Shown: piece by piece, positions 1 to 11,353 of the stretch
Numbering within the stretch: the stretch's first letter is position 1
Layout: each line of letters starts with the position of its first letter
Translations under genes and position numbers: made by a program
Notes under the pieces: model-generated
What the model was told of the DNA's origin: nothing
What the model saw: only the letters and a program-made list of their open reading frames with translations
Databases searched by the model: none
Assembly: GCA_964058805.1 (NCBI GenBank)
Contig: CAXKVV010001106.1
Location: 1-28,815, forward strand
Direction of reading: 5' to 3'
Source: Schoenoplectus triqueter
Taxonomy: Eukaryota > Streptophyta > Magnoliopsida > Poales > Cyperaceae
DNA length: 28,815 bases

Positions 1-308
1 ATATCTTGTCTCGATAGTTAAATCAAGTTAAATGCTCCTTATTTATAGAAGTCAGATGATATCTCTTGTTGTCCATAGATGTATAAAAAGCTAGCCTGTT
101 GATGCACCAAATATTCTATAATTAATTTGTAGCAGGTAGTAACCGTACACATTTGATCATGACCCCAGCATATAATCTGCTTTTATATGGCATGTACTAC
201 AGCTACTCCTTTATTACTTAGCATCTCCATGTAGAATATTACTTGATTTGATGCACAATCGGGGTATAAACTGTTTTAGATTTTTTTTTAGCTTAATAGG
301 CAAGAGTA

Positions 309-341
309 CTTTCAGAAAATTTCTAAATTTTTTTCTGAAAG
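309..341. repeat. short inverted repeat (hairpin)
   Basis: The arm CTTTCAGAAAA at 309-319 is matched by its reverse complement TTTTCTGAAAG at 331-341, with an 11-base AT-rich spacer. No gene lies beside it, so a terminator-like or regulatory role is not supported. It may be a remnant of a small transposon or a chance structure in AT-rich DNA. Confidence 0.45.
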
Positions 342-2853
342 ATTGATCTAATTGAGTCTAGAATTTCTGTTGCACTTGTTCGTCAATCATGTTTTAATTA
401 GCATACAATGTTTTTGGCAGCCAGTGGTGCCAACTTTTGTAGTGTCAAAAACTGCATGAAGCTTAATTTAGTATTCCTTGGCATTTTCTCTGATATCCAC
501 CACATGCATCATTTCTCAAGTGGAAACAGCTTGCTAGATTTTGTCCCCTGGCCACAAAATCAAGCAAAGCATAGAAAGTTGGAAGATCCTAGAGAATGTT
601 CTATAATCCCAATTCTGACAAAAAGATAAGTTTCTTGTCTTGTATTTGCCCTTTTCTGACTTCAAAAGCCATATTGAAAAAGTAAAATAAAATAAAAAAA
701 AACTCCAAAATTCATTATTACTCAAATTGGAGCCAATAGTTAGAAAATGCAATACTTCGATTATTTCTCTAATTGATTCCTCAAAGGCTTACATAAGAAT
801 CATGTCCACAACAATAATACAATCTTTCCCACTTGAATAGATACCTGCTACCAAAATGGCTTGTACTTGAGAACTTTTGCAGTTCAGTATCGTTAGTTGT
901 TACTAATCTGAACTAATAATGGAAAAAAAGAAGTAAATCTCAGATCCAAAAGATTCAGTGTCTGAGCATTAAGATATCAGTGTCTGAGCATTCGGGCCGG
1001 CTAGGTACTGAAAAGATTCCATTGGTTAGTTAAGTTAGCTTATGGTTACAAAAATCTGCCTGATTGCATATTACATTAAAAAAGGAGATTTACTTTATGT
1101 ATATAGTTGTGGAAATTAGAGAAAGGAAACATTCTCTGTTCCACAAAGGAAAAGCAAAAAGGTAGATAAAGGAACCATATCTAGAAAGAAATGTACAAAA
1201 GGAATAGTATTTGCTACTACGCATGTTCTATGGTATATCCAAATTAGTAAGCATCTATGCATGCTATAAAACCATCAGACATTGCACAACAGACTCAACA
1301 ATTAACATCGCCTATCGAAAATATTTAGAGGATTTTGTGAGGTCTAGGAATAACAGTGCATTTCTCCTCTGGCAGGAAGGATGCCGAGGTTGGCTGTTAA
1401 TCTTGCCAAAGGAGAATTGCCCTGCCATTTAGCCTCACACATTTGGAAAGTTTGTTGGATCAGCATTGAGGTTTTACATCTATAAGTATATAAGAACTGT
1501 TCTTGATTTCAATTTTCTCTCTATAAATTAGTTCAAATCCCTGTCCTACTGTGTCAACATGGTCCCATCTTTTTCCTGTTCCTTATTCCTATTTACCAAA
1601 ATAAAGTGTTATTTCTTTGTTTTTCCTAGTTAGAAGTGTTATCACATGAAATTTTGAAAATCCCAAACTTAAGGTATGTAAGATTATTAGTAATGGTTGG
1701 CTCGGTACAGTCAACTGAAAACTGTGATTCTGCTTACAAATATTTCATCAGATAAATAATAATTAGGTTTATTGACATCAGTTTTATCAAGTTGTCTGGT
1801 GAGCAAAATTGAACTGTATTAAGCAAGTATGATTAATTAATTAATTAAAGGAGATGAAATCTTATCAGTCTAAACTCTTTGTATCGAACTGATACGAATA
1901 CAAGGTTTCTCGCTATCCGTACAATGTGATGTCAATTACTCTTCATGTTTGGTGTTTATATTGGAAAACTTGTTCAGATCTAGCTAAGATGTTTACAGTG
2001 TTACCTTAGGAGAAATTTAATTTATTAAAATATTCTTAGGCAATCCTAAGTTCCTAACCATGGAAGACGAAACGAAGGAAATATGTACCCATGTTTTCTC
2101 CGTACTTGATCCGCCATATGATTGTTTATGGAGTCTCCGCCACAAAAAATCACAAACAGAAAAATGAAGAAGTCGAAGAGAGAGAGAACAAAAGGAGCCG
2201 TTCCAAGTTTAATTAATGAGAAATTAAATTTCGAAATATCAATCCTTCTAGGAAAATTATTAAACGAATTAAAGGGTTTTAAAGGAGCTCGGTGACAAAA
2301 TTAAGACCTTTGTGAGGCTTAATTACACAGTTGCACAACACAGACCTAAATTTGGGCCTAAATTGAACAAGCAGATCATGATGCAGCCTCAAACAAGCTT
2401 GAACCATTCAATTCTTGGAATATCCTGAACAAGTCAATAGTAAATCCTGTTTTTGTTTTCAGGAAGCAAAAGGCAAGACGATGAATTGATGATGCCATAT
2501 AACTGCAATTCCTGTTCTAGAAGTAACGCCAAAAAAATTGATTTTTTAATTATATATTGCTGCTCAAACTTGTCACCATAAATAAAAATATGGAATTATT
2601 TGTGAGTGGTACGTTTTGCATGTTGTTCGTCCACTTGAAATAGATTAACTTTTTTTTTCAGGAAGGAAATAACTAGATTAAAATTTGGTAACTACATATT
2701 TTCTAATTGGAAGTTTTTTATAATATGTATGTTTCAAGTAGTAATCTTGTTTCAAGTATTTTCTAATAGGTATGTATGTATTATTTATTTTTTTATTAAA
2801 AAGAAAAGGCATATCTATTGGAACAAAAACGCGTTCAAAGAGCAGCATGATCA

Positions 2854-2862
2854 CTAATATTC
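2854..2862. repeat. left target-site duplication of the 2863-3414 MITE
   Basis: The 9 bases CTAATATTC here recur exactly at 3415-3423, directly outside the inverted-repeat termini. A 9-bp duplication is the usual target footprint of Mutator-like elements. Confidence 0.75.
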
Positions 2863-3414
2863 TCGAAATTTTTTAAATGAATATGAAATAATTATAATTT
2901 TAATAATAAATATGAATTAATTAAAATTTTAATAATAGACATGACAACTCTCTAGTTCTACTGACACATTGTAAAAGTGTTAGTCGTAATGACGTTTTTC
3001 TTCAAATGCGTAAGTGAGACTGTGAGTTCGGGAGAGATTATAAAACTCCTAAACACGCTATTCTCACCGGTGTGCTTGTAGAAAAGATCCAATTTCATTG
3101 ACGTTTTTGGTGAAATACCTCGGTCTCACTAGTGCGTTTGAGAAAAGATTTCACTGTGACCGGCTCATTGCTTTTGATGGAAGACCCCAATCCTAGTGCG
3201 TTTGAGAAAATATGTCAATGTAACTGTCGCGTTGTAGATTTTGGTGAAAGACTCCAATCTCACTAGTGCGTTTGAGAAAAAATGTCAATATGACTGACGT
3301 GTTGTAAACACGCCAGTAGAATTGACGCACTGCAATGTCTATTAATAAAATTTTAATTAATTAATATTTATTATTAGAATTATGATTATTTCATATTCAT
3401 TTAAAATATCTCGA
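2863..3414. mobile_element. Mutator-like MITE with long terminal inverted repeats
   Basis: A 552-bp non-coding element. Its left end (TCGAAATTTTTTAAATG...) and the reverse complement of its right end (TCGAGATATTTTAAATG...) stay alignable for about 130 bp, to roughly 2990 on the left and 3285 on the right. It is flanked by an exact 9-bp direct repeat, CTAATATTC (2854-2862 and 3415-3423). Long inverted repeats plus a 9-bp target duplication and no coding capacity fit a non-autonomous Mutator superfamily element. The interior carries an imperfect minisatellite listed separately. Superfamily assignment rests on terminal structure only, because no transposase is present. Confidence 0.75.
3060..3285. 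repeat. internal imperfect minisatellite of the MITE
   Basis: A core reading TAGTGCGTTTGAGAAAA recurs at about 3130, 3194 and 3264 (spacings 64 and 70 bp), with a more diverged copy near 3067. Each is followed by a similar stretch containing TCAATGT or TTCACTG and a 'ggtgaaaga' segment. The repeats lie between the two terminal inverted repeats and appear to be part of the element. Confidence 0.6.
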
Positions 3415-3538
3415 CTAATATTCAATATCCACTATGTTTGGGTCTTTTCCCTGTGGGACCAGTGAGACTAGTTTTGATCTAGTTTAAAAATAAAAAATAG
3501 AATTATCCTTACTAATTGTCAGAAAATGCTTAGGAACG

Positions 3539-3852
3539 TAGAGGTGCTATTGTGGGGTGGGACGGTTCAGATCAAGTTGAGTTCGGATTCGTACGGATCA
3601 GGTTAAGTTAGTTTAATTTTTGTAAGAAGAAATTAGATCAAATTGGTTAGGATCAAGTTGAATCAATTTGTATATTAATATTTTTTAGAGATTAAATTAA
3701 TTTTAATTAAATTATATATTATTTAATCTCAAAATAAAATAACTCTGATTTGATAAGATCTAATCAAAATTAATTTAAAAAATAAAAAAATCAATATATA
3801 ATTAACCTCATTTTGCCGAATTCAAACCCAATCCGCACTATTGCTACCTTTA
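3539..3852. mobile_element. possible decayed hAT-like MITE
   Basis: The left end TAGAGGTGCTATTGTGGGG and the reverse complement of the right end, TAAAGGTAGCAATAGTGCGG, form an imperfect terminal inverted repeat of about 20 bp. The 'TARRGGTG' start resembles hAT-type ends. The interior is very AT-rich with no coding capacity. The 8 bases on each side (TAGGAACG and TCCGTGAC) do not match, so no target duplication supports the boundaries. Confidence 0.35.
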
Positions 3853-6351
3853 TCCGTGACCACTTCACTTGTTGGTGAAGTAATTCAGGAGATGTGAAGT
3901 CATATTTGACACATCATTGTTCAAGAAAAGTGCAGATGGGTTACATATAACAAAAAGAAAAGATAGATTAATTAAACATCTGGCTAGCACATGAGAATAA
4001 TTCTTAATATTTAAACACAACACACTTACACACATGATAGATAGATGTGAGGAGCACAACTTTCATGGCAATATAAAATATCACAAAAATGTTCATGTAA
4101 TTGGAGAGAACAAATTAAGATACCCCTCTCTTCTCCCATCTTAGCCAAAAATGACAATTATAGAAATACTCTACTACTTCTCCAATTATTTCTTTAGTAT
4201 TTGGGTTTTACTTATTTGACCTTGAAGTTCTCATTTTTATTTTTCTCAATCCACCTCCAAACTACTTTAAATTTCTTTTCTTTTTTTCGGTTTGTCCACT
4301 ATATATAGAATATGTAATCAACTTCATGAACATTCTTGCTTTTGATTAGTTTTGAAGGGAAAAAATAATTTCTTTAAAACTATCTGATAATGGGAAAAAT
4401 AATAAATTCTTGCATGGAACCTAAATACAGAACAAATTGTGTATTTAATTGCCGAGGTTCGATAATACAAATATATTAAATAAATGGGTGTTAACTTCTC
4501 TTTTGATATCTCATTTCAAACATGAACAAACTAGGAAAAACAAAGACAAAAGGGTGCTTGGTTAGTTCTACAAATCTTAGTTTGATGAGGGTATAACTTA
4601 AAAAGTTAACGAAACCTACTCGCTAACGCAGTATTCAAATCTGTCTACAGCATCAGAACAGAAATGGAGGGAAGGTGGGGTAGATGTCACTCTCGCACCT
4701 CACCGTTTATCTTTTTATTTATTTAATAAAAAACCTCGTGTTATTCTATATTCAGAGAAGGATGTAAGATTTTTATATATTAAAAATAATAGAAATAAAA
4801 TTGAAAATAATAAATAATTACATTGATAAAGAATTATCAGATCAAGTCATTTTCTCCTCGTCAGAAAAAATGGCAAAAAAAATTCTAAAAAATATAAAAT
4901 TTGGTTTACTAATAGATTTTTATATAAATATTAGATTGAACGGTTCAGATCGATTATTTCTAACTTGAAATTAAAAATAGAGCGCAAAGCACACAACACC
5001 TCTGTGCTTTGCAAAACACCATAATCGGACTCTTTTTTTATGAGATTTTATATTTTAAATTTTTTTATAGAATTATTTTATTGTCAATATTATTTAAAAA
5101 ATTCTCAATAAAAATAATCAGATAATCTAAAAAAGTTAAAAAATTAAATTCAAAAAAAATAAATTAACGACAATATAATCTAAAAACACTATTTTTTAAA
5201 ATTCAAGGATCAGTTGATCCGAGAAGCCGGAGCTTAGCGGATCCTCTCCTGTCTATATCGATTTTCTGAATTTCACCCCCTAATCCATATTTTGGGATTT
5301 TTTTTCTTCTATAATGTAACATTGATTTTTTTTTTCAGCCACGTCCCTTCCTTCCCCTCTCCACTCTCAAACGCGCAACAGGCTGCTATTCTAGAAGCAA
5401 CGCGCATGTAACAAGCTGCCAATTCCAGAATTTGGAGGATCAAATTCACTCATCGCAACCATTTTAAGCCCACAAATCGATTTTTAGAGTAATTATTCCG
5501 ACCAAAAAGTAAAAACAAATTAAAAAGTATGCATATATTCTGAAACTGAAGCTAGATGAGATCAATATTCGCTGAGTAATAACAAATAACTTGACAGTTC
5601 AAGTGATAACTAATTAGGATGATCACAAAAATTATCATCTGTTCAAAAAAAAAATAATAATGGTCGAGTATAAAAAAAGTGATATATATGTACAAGGAAT
5701 TACAACGCAGAGGCTTAAAGTTTTCGAATTTAATTAAACTAAAGGGAATGGCAAACTTGCAATCATTAATTCTGGTACCTAGCCTCTTGAGCAACTCTTT
5801 TTTTTTGAAACCCTGAGCAACTATTTTTTCCTTTCCTTTTTCTTCAAAATACCACATAAACCAAACTTCAAAATTATTATCTACGACACTAAAATACAAA
5901 TGTTTTTTATTAGAAACAAAATTAGCATGAGATTAATTAAAAATGATGATTTTCATGTTCTTGGTCTTCATTTTTGCAGAAAATTCTGGATAGAATAAAT
6001 TTACTCTAATGAGGTCATTGTCAGCATGCCCATTTACGAACACATACTAATATCACTATTGATTTAATATTCTTAAAAAATTCCCATGTCATGTATTTTT
6101 TTTCTAGATTGAGTTATATACTTGGGAACAATGACTCTTAATTAGAACTAATAAATTGAACTTGATCTTGTCCCTGTTAGCCCCACTCCCCCTCTCTTAA
6201 AAAGCAAAGTTGCTGTACCATCTCTTACATTCCCTTTTGTTGTCACTAATGGATCTTGTCTAGTTCCACAAAATTGTATGTACTTTTGTTGGATATACAT
6301 CAGAGATACTGCTAGACAAACACAACAAGATAACATATCTATTGAAAGGTC
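3853..6351. other. intergenic DNA upstream of the WRKY gene
   Basis: AT-rich sequence with no recognised coding exon. Minus-strand open frames at 3865-4059, 5552-5899 and 6148-6405 lack identifiable domains and have low-complexity composition. A perfect 10-bp hairpin lies at 4984-5012. The last few hundred bases should contain the WRKY promoter and 5' leader. A TATATA at 6115-6120, about 230 bp before the start codon, is a possible TATA element but is weak evidence in DNA this AT-rich. Confidence 0.5.
4984..5012. repeat. perfect 10-bp inverted repeat
   Basis: GCAAAGCACA at 4984-4993 is followed after 9 bases by its exact reverse complement TGTGCTTTGC at 5003-5012. It is more GC-rich than its surroundings and is not next to a gene end. 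Most likely it is a subterminal or internal palindrome of an otherwise decayed small transposon. Confidence 0.6.
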
Positions 6352-7357
6352 ATGGATGGCTATTGTAGCAACGACTCCCCGGCCCAGGAGAGTGAAATGA
6401 GCCAAGGTGGGGCCTCACCACCAGAGACACCAACTGAGAAGAAACCAACACACTCACTTCCAGCACCTCCTTCACCATCTGCAAAGAGAAGGTTTATTGC
6501 ATGTGCCAAGCTCATTCTTTACCGATATATTATAATCGACATTTATTTCTCATTTGCACTTTGGAATTGATAATAGTCGGCGATCCATGCAAAAGAGGGT
6601 GTTCTCAGTGCCGATTGTTGGAGAAGGTGCACCACCATCAGATTCATGGTCTTGGAGGAAGTATGGGCAGAAGCCGATCAAGGGATCTCCATACCCTCGG
6701 TAAGCATGTTACTAGTCTTTGATTTTTGTTTCAACTGATAATCAGTTAATGAATTTGGATGTAAGGATCACTTAAATAATTGTTCGGAACACGAGACATC
6801 CCAAAGGAGCAATATAATGTGTTTTAACTTCTAACTAGAGCAACTTTACTGTCCAAATTTGCAGGGGATATTACAGGTGTAGCAGCTCAAAAGGATGCCC
6901 AGCACGTAAACAGGTGGAGCGGAGCCGCACTGATCCTTCCACACTAGTTGTTACCTATTCCTTCGAGCACAATCACGCATGGCCTCTACCAAAAGGTCCA
7001 AAAAACCAAGCCCGGCCTAAGGAGGAACCAGCAGCCCGACCACCTGAACCCGCCCTGACTGAGCCTGAGTTGAAGTTCACTGATCTCATGGGTGATGACT
7101 TCGGCTGGTTCTCTAATGTTACAGCACCCCCTACATCCACATCACCAACAGTTGAATCGGATGAATTCTTGTTTGGGTCTTTGATTAGTGTATCCGTCGA
7201 TGATGTCACGATGATTTTACCGCCAGAAGGAGAGGGATGTCTCGGTGGCAATGGTGAGGATGATGCACTTTTTGCCGGGTTGGGAGAGCTGCCTGAGTGT
7301 GCCATGGTTTTCAGGCGTGGCAGCTATGGGCTAGCAACAGAGAGCACAGGTTATTGA
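6352..7357 (+). CDS. group IIe WRKY transcription factor (WRKY65/69-like), three exons
   Basis: Nuclear DNA-binding regulator; WRKY proteins recognise W-box (TTGAC) promoter elements. Exons are 6352-6491, 6577-6699 and 6865-7357, giving 251 codons ending in TGA. Both introns are GT-AG and phase 2. The second falls in the arginine codon of the PR-GYYR segment, the characteristic intron position of most group II WRKY genes. Residues 1-46 are rich in Ser, Pro and Thr; a basic stretch follows ([10 protein letters not shown], 45-54). The WRKY domain covers about 66-126: WRKYGQK at 73-79, then a zinc finger with C93, C99, H123 and H125 (C-X5-C-X23-H-X-H, group II). The C-terminal part is acidic with a conserved-looking end [11 protein letters not shown] (230-240), as in WRKY65/69-type proteins. 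The ATG at 6352 is the first in frame. The gene looks intact. The exact WRKY number and target genes are not inferable here. Confidence 0.93.
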
Positions 7358-7589
7358 GCAAATAGAAGAGGATTTCATTAATTAATTTTATTGTGCATTG
7401 AGAATTTGAAATTACTTCAATTTTCGATCTCGGTTTTCGGTTTTTGACACTAGTTTGGTGCTTAACGTACATAAGACAGTTTTTATGTTTTTTTTTCTTC
7501 TTTTTCCCTTTAAAATTTAAAATGGTTATAGCTCATTGAGTTTGTTAATTTCTTTTTTTTATATATTTGGGAGCTTAATTAGAACATCC

Positions 7590-7595
7590 AATAAA
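7590..7595 (+). terminator. possible poly(A) signal of the WRKY gene
   Basis: AATAAA lies about 233 bp downstream of the WRKY stop codon, after a T-rich stretch (about 7484-7565). The spacing fits a plant 3' untranslated region, but the hexamer is frequent by chance in AT-rich DNA. Confidence 0.35.
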
Positions 7596-8115
7596 ACAAA
7601 GGAGAAAGAATCAGTCGCAGTTGTGATCAGATATTTTACCCTCATTAATGTGATTCTCATCTAATGAAAGAGATGGTTTGAAGAGGTACTAATCTTGTCA
7701 TCACGTTTGCTTAGTAGGTCCCAATTCCGAATATTTTAATATCAAATTTATTTATTAATAAAACCGCCCTACAACAAAAAAAAGTTTATTTAGTAAATCT
7801 AAATAATTCATATCATGAAATTCGCTTGAATTGTTCAAAATACCAATAGTACCAGCTCGCATATCTTTTTATAATAATTATTTTTTGAGTTACTTCTATT
7901 TTAATGAACTTGAGGCAACTGGCTAATATATCCTTACTGAGAAGAAAAATATAAGATGGTGGAGGAAGGATGAATATATATAATTAGATCATAGGAATCA
8001 ATGAAAGGATTTTTTTCTTAAAGAACCTTAAACATAAACTAATTTACGTTAAAGGGTCATACTCTAAATTTATTTTCATAGAGAATTATAGGAAGAGTGC
8101 AATCTGAGCTCACGC
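7596..8115. other. intergenic DNA, nothing recognised
   Basis: AT-rich sequence between the WRKY 3' end and the fold-back element. I see no coding exon, RNA gene or bounded transposon. Confidence 0.5.
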
Positions 8116-8732
8116 CCTTCAAAATATATTTTCCGTGTTTAACAGCTGACCGCATTCAACAAAAATTGAAGGGCACAAGTCTAGCTCATGCCCTTCAATT
8201 TAGCTAGCAGATGCACCTTTTCGCAAGATTTCTGAATTATATTTAAACGTTTTTATCAGAGTTTTCTATCAAAGATTATAAACATTTAAAAATCAAATTT
8301 TAAGCTCATCAACACAGATTTAGAAATTTTTCAATCCACTACTCATTACATATAACAAATAATTAAAATTATATTTATATTTTTAATTAAAAGTTTAAAT
8401 ATAATTTTATTTATATATATTTGTAAATGATTAAAATTAATTAAAATTATATTTAAAAATATAATGAGTAGTGAGCTGTAGAAATTCTAAATTTGTGTTG
8501 TTCAACTAAAAATTTGATCTTTAAATATATATAAATTTTGATAAGAAACTTTCATTGGAACGTTTAAATATAATTTGAAAAACTCATGAAAAGATCTATG
8601 TGAGCTAGCTCAATTGAAGGATGTTAATCGGATTTACGGTCTTTAAATTTGAACTGAAAAGTGTAAGCTGGCTTGCGCCCTTCAATCTTGATTGAACGTG
8701 ATCATTGTCGGACGTAAAAAATATACTTTAAA
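8116..8732. mobile_element. fold-back (long inverted repeat) MITE-like element
   Basis: Two imperfect inverted arms, about 8116-8349 and 8462-8732, surround a very AT-rich centre. Matching landmarks include CACTACTCATTA (from 8338) against TAATGAGTAGTGAG (from 8462), ATTATATTTAAACG against CGTTTAAATATAAT, and AAATATATTTT near the left end against AAAATATAC near the right end. A 'gcccttcaa' motif occurs several times in both orientations within the outer parts of the arms. No open frame of note is present. I could not find a convincing target duplication, so the ends are approximate and the superfamily is unassigned. Confidence 0.6.
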
Positions 8733-11347
8733 CGATGTGAATCCATATTACATCATTTCCATAATCCTATGTGAAAATTAGTTGAAGACATAACTCTTGA
8801 TGTAAACAAATTGGTGAAACCGATTCTTAATTTCTGTGCTTCAACATATCATCACTGGTGAGATAAACGAGCCAACCCAATAATATTATATCATCCCTGC
8901 TTAATATGCTTGAGAGAATATCCGTGCATGTCTTGCCCATTATCCATAATGCAATCATGGGTTCATGATTGTTCCACTTAGTAGTTCCTACTAAGATGTT
9001 GGAGTTTGTACCTCATAATTAAGGGACATTTCTATTTGTACAACATGTTAACACATGATGTATGATTAAACAAAAAAGCTACGGTCTACTGCTATTACTT
9101 GTTTCAGAATTCTATTTTCATTTGATTAAACAATGTTTTTTTCTCGAAAAAAATAATATCCTTCACTCAAAAATCAAAAGATTTTCTTTCATCATTTTTG
9201 AATGAATAATGTTCTTCACTCAAAAGATGGTTCGCTTTTCTTAAGCTGATTTCAATTTGTAACATGGATAAGAACTTTGCCTCATTTGATATATTATGCT
9301 TATATAAAGGAGCAAAAGGAAAGTAAAGCTCCTACGAACAAGTAATATTCACATGGATTTCTTCTGGTTTGTTGTGAATTTGACATTTAAATTTTTAATA
9401 TAACAATTATAAAAATATTTTGAAACCTGCATCGAGATCTACATACGTTAGAGAACGACTTGTCAGCCCCTCTTCCCATAATTCTTCCATCTGCCCCATA
9501 TTATGTCTAATTTTCATTTGAAGCTGTGATTGATATTAAAAACAAAAAGACAATTATTTTTTATTCTAGTAGTTACTTGCGAAGATTCGTATGAGATTAG
9601 AGACATCCAGATAGATAGTTCAAGATAATTTAAGCTTTTCACAATTCATGGTCAATGCTTTTGGTTTTATAAGGATTTTCAGTTCAGATTCTTTATTCAA
9701 GGAACAGTTGATTAGTCTTCTAGGAAGACTACCCAAGGAAAATTGGGATAGAGCATCTAGAAGGAAATAACGAAATAACCCACAAGCTAGGAAAATATGT
9801 CATTGACTAATTACAGGTTCAGACCATTCACCAGTAAAATATCCTTTTCAATGAATTGACAACTATAATAAAGAAAAGCATCAAAATATATCCAAAGCAG
9901 AATAAGGTATCATTAGATGAGAAAATGAATAAAGGTACTCTCTCTTTAAGGACACAGTATTATTAGCAGAAAACAGTCTGTTAAGTAACCAATGGTATTA
10001 TTAACAGAAAACAGTGATAAAGTACAATAAGATGCACTTCATAGTCTGTTCTGTCAAATTGCCTCCATTCTTTTTCCTTTTTTCTTTCGGTTCAGAATCC
10101 AAAACTGATTATTTAACTAGTGATTACTCTCAGTAGCCACCAGCATTTAAGGGATCAGTCTAATCCTCTTTTTCAATTTACATCAAGTGAAAGGCAGTAT
10201 TAAGATACCATTGTGCAACTCCCGTGGTGTATCAAGTGCAAGAACCTTTTTTTGAACAATATATCCACACCAAGTCAAGATGATATTTTCGGTTACAAGA
10301 TCACATATAATATTTCCCTTGATAGATGTTTCAATTTTAAAAATTACCTTTTAACGAAACCGTATCTCCCAACCACATATACAAGAAAGAATAATCTCCC
10401 CAAAAAAAAATAATAGTAATAGATTTTTTGATTAAAAATATAAAAATTGCTTAGTCGACCGCCTTTGATAGGAACTCCATGTTCCATTCTCTTTCAATAC
10501 CTGGTTCATTGCTTGCTGACAAAACCTGTTAATTTTAAATTATATACAGTTATAATTTTAAACCTGTTAATTTAGTACCTGAATATATGTGTATATAATA
10601 CCTAAATATATCTCGTTAGCCGCTTCAAAATGATAAATATCTACCATGATCTTTACAACACGAGATATTACATTTTATCTAACAAGTAGGAAAATTACTC
10701 TTTTAAAATACCTGGAATTATTTTCCCGAAACATTCCAAAACTAACTCTTACTGTCTTACAAGTGCAAACAAATATCTCTCATTCATGGAAATGCAAATT
10801 CCCTAATACATATCCTAGCAGAGTCCTGGTCACAAGTCACTTGCATGATGGTCGCTACATCAATTAAAGCAGACATCATAAATACTAAAAACCTTGTAAA
10901 TTTTTCAATGATATATAAGAGGGACTAAGGAACTTGTAACAGAGACTCCAAGCCTTATTTGCAAGGGTATTGTTGGAACCTACATTTTTTCCTTCTAAAC
11001 AAAAAGGTAAACTTTAGTGGACTTCATTTAATTATAACCCATGTTTATGGAAGGTTAACCAAATTCAATTTGTCTTGCCAAGGGTGAATCTTCTGTTATG
11101 TGCAAATTAGGAACGATACTCACCAAGATTTGAGTCCTTTGACATGCCATGCTAAAACAGTAACAAAGTGAATATTCAATGCATTTGCAATGTTTTCACT
11201 AGGAACACTCACCAAACTTCTGCGAAAGTTGATTTCGAGTCACTCCAGTGATAATTTTGCTCATGGTATTATAACAATTTTTAGATGGACGATGGATTCT
11301 GAGCTGTTTTTGACAAACAAAAACTAGAGGGACTCAAGCAGGACAAA
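8733..11347. other. intergenic DNA, no gene recognised
   Basis: AT-rich sequence between the fold-back element and the 3' end of the Mpv17-like locus. Short open frames at 10213-10413 and 10646-10867 encode Asn/Lys/Ile-rich strings with no domain. A small perfect palindrome (AGTCTTC-TAG-GAAGACT, about 9714-9730) is the only other structure noted. Confidence 0.5.
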
Positions 11348-11353
11348 TTTATT
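11348..11353 (-). terminator. possible poly(A) signal of the Mpv17-like locus
   Basis: Read on the minus strand this is AATAAA, about 95 nt downstream of the TAA that ends the last exon (11448-11450). Position and orientation fit a 3' processing signal. Confidence 0.4.

Larger units (their letters stand above)
1..2862. other. intergenic DNA, no gene recognised
   Basis: AT-rich plant intergenic sequence. Open frames here are short (about 72-73 codons at 408-629, 534-752 and 1211-1432). They overlap on opposite strands or show no recognisable domain, and I do not support any as a gene. Small landmarks are an inverted repeat at 309-341, a TTAA-type simple repeat at about 1832-1848, and scattered poly-A/T runs. 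An unrecognised non-coding RNA or an exon of an outlying gene cannot be excluded. Confidence 0.5.

Noticed and set aside
408..752. Overlapping open frames on both strands
   Set aside because: Short, overlapping on opposite strands and without similarity to any family I know.
5552..5899. Minus-strand open frame of 115 codons
   Set aside because: AT-rich Phe/Ile/Tyr-heavy translation in intergenic DNA, no recognisable domain, no exon-like codon use.
6973..7305. Minus-strand open frame of 110 codons opposite WRKY exon 3
   Set aside because: Shadow of the GC-richer WRKY coding exon; Pro/Gly/Ser-rich with no domain.
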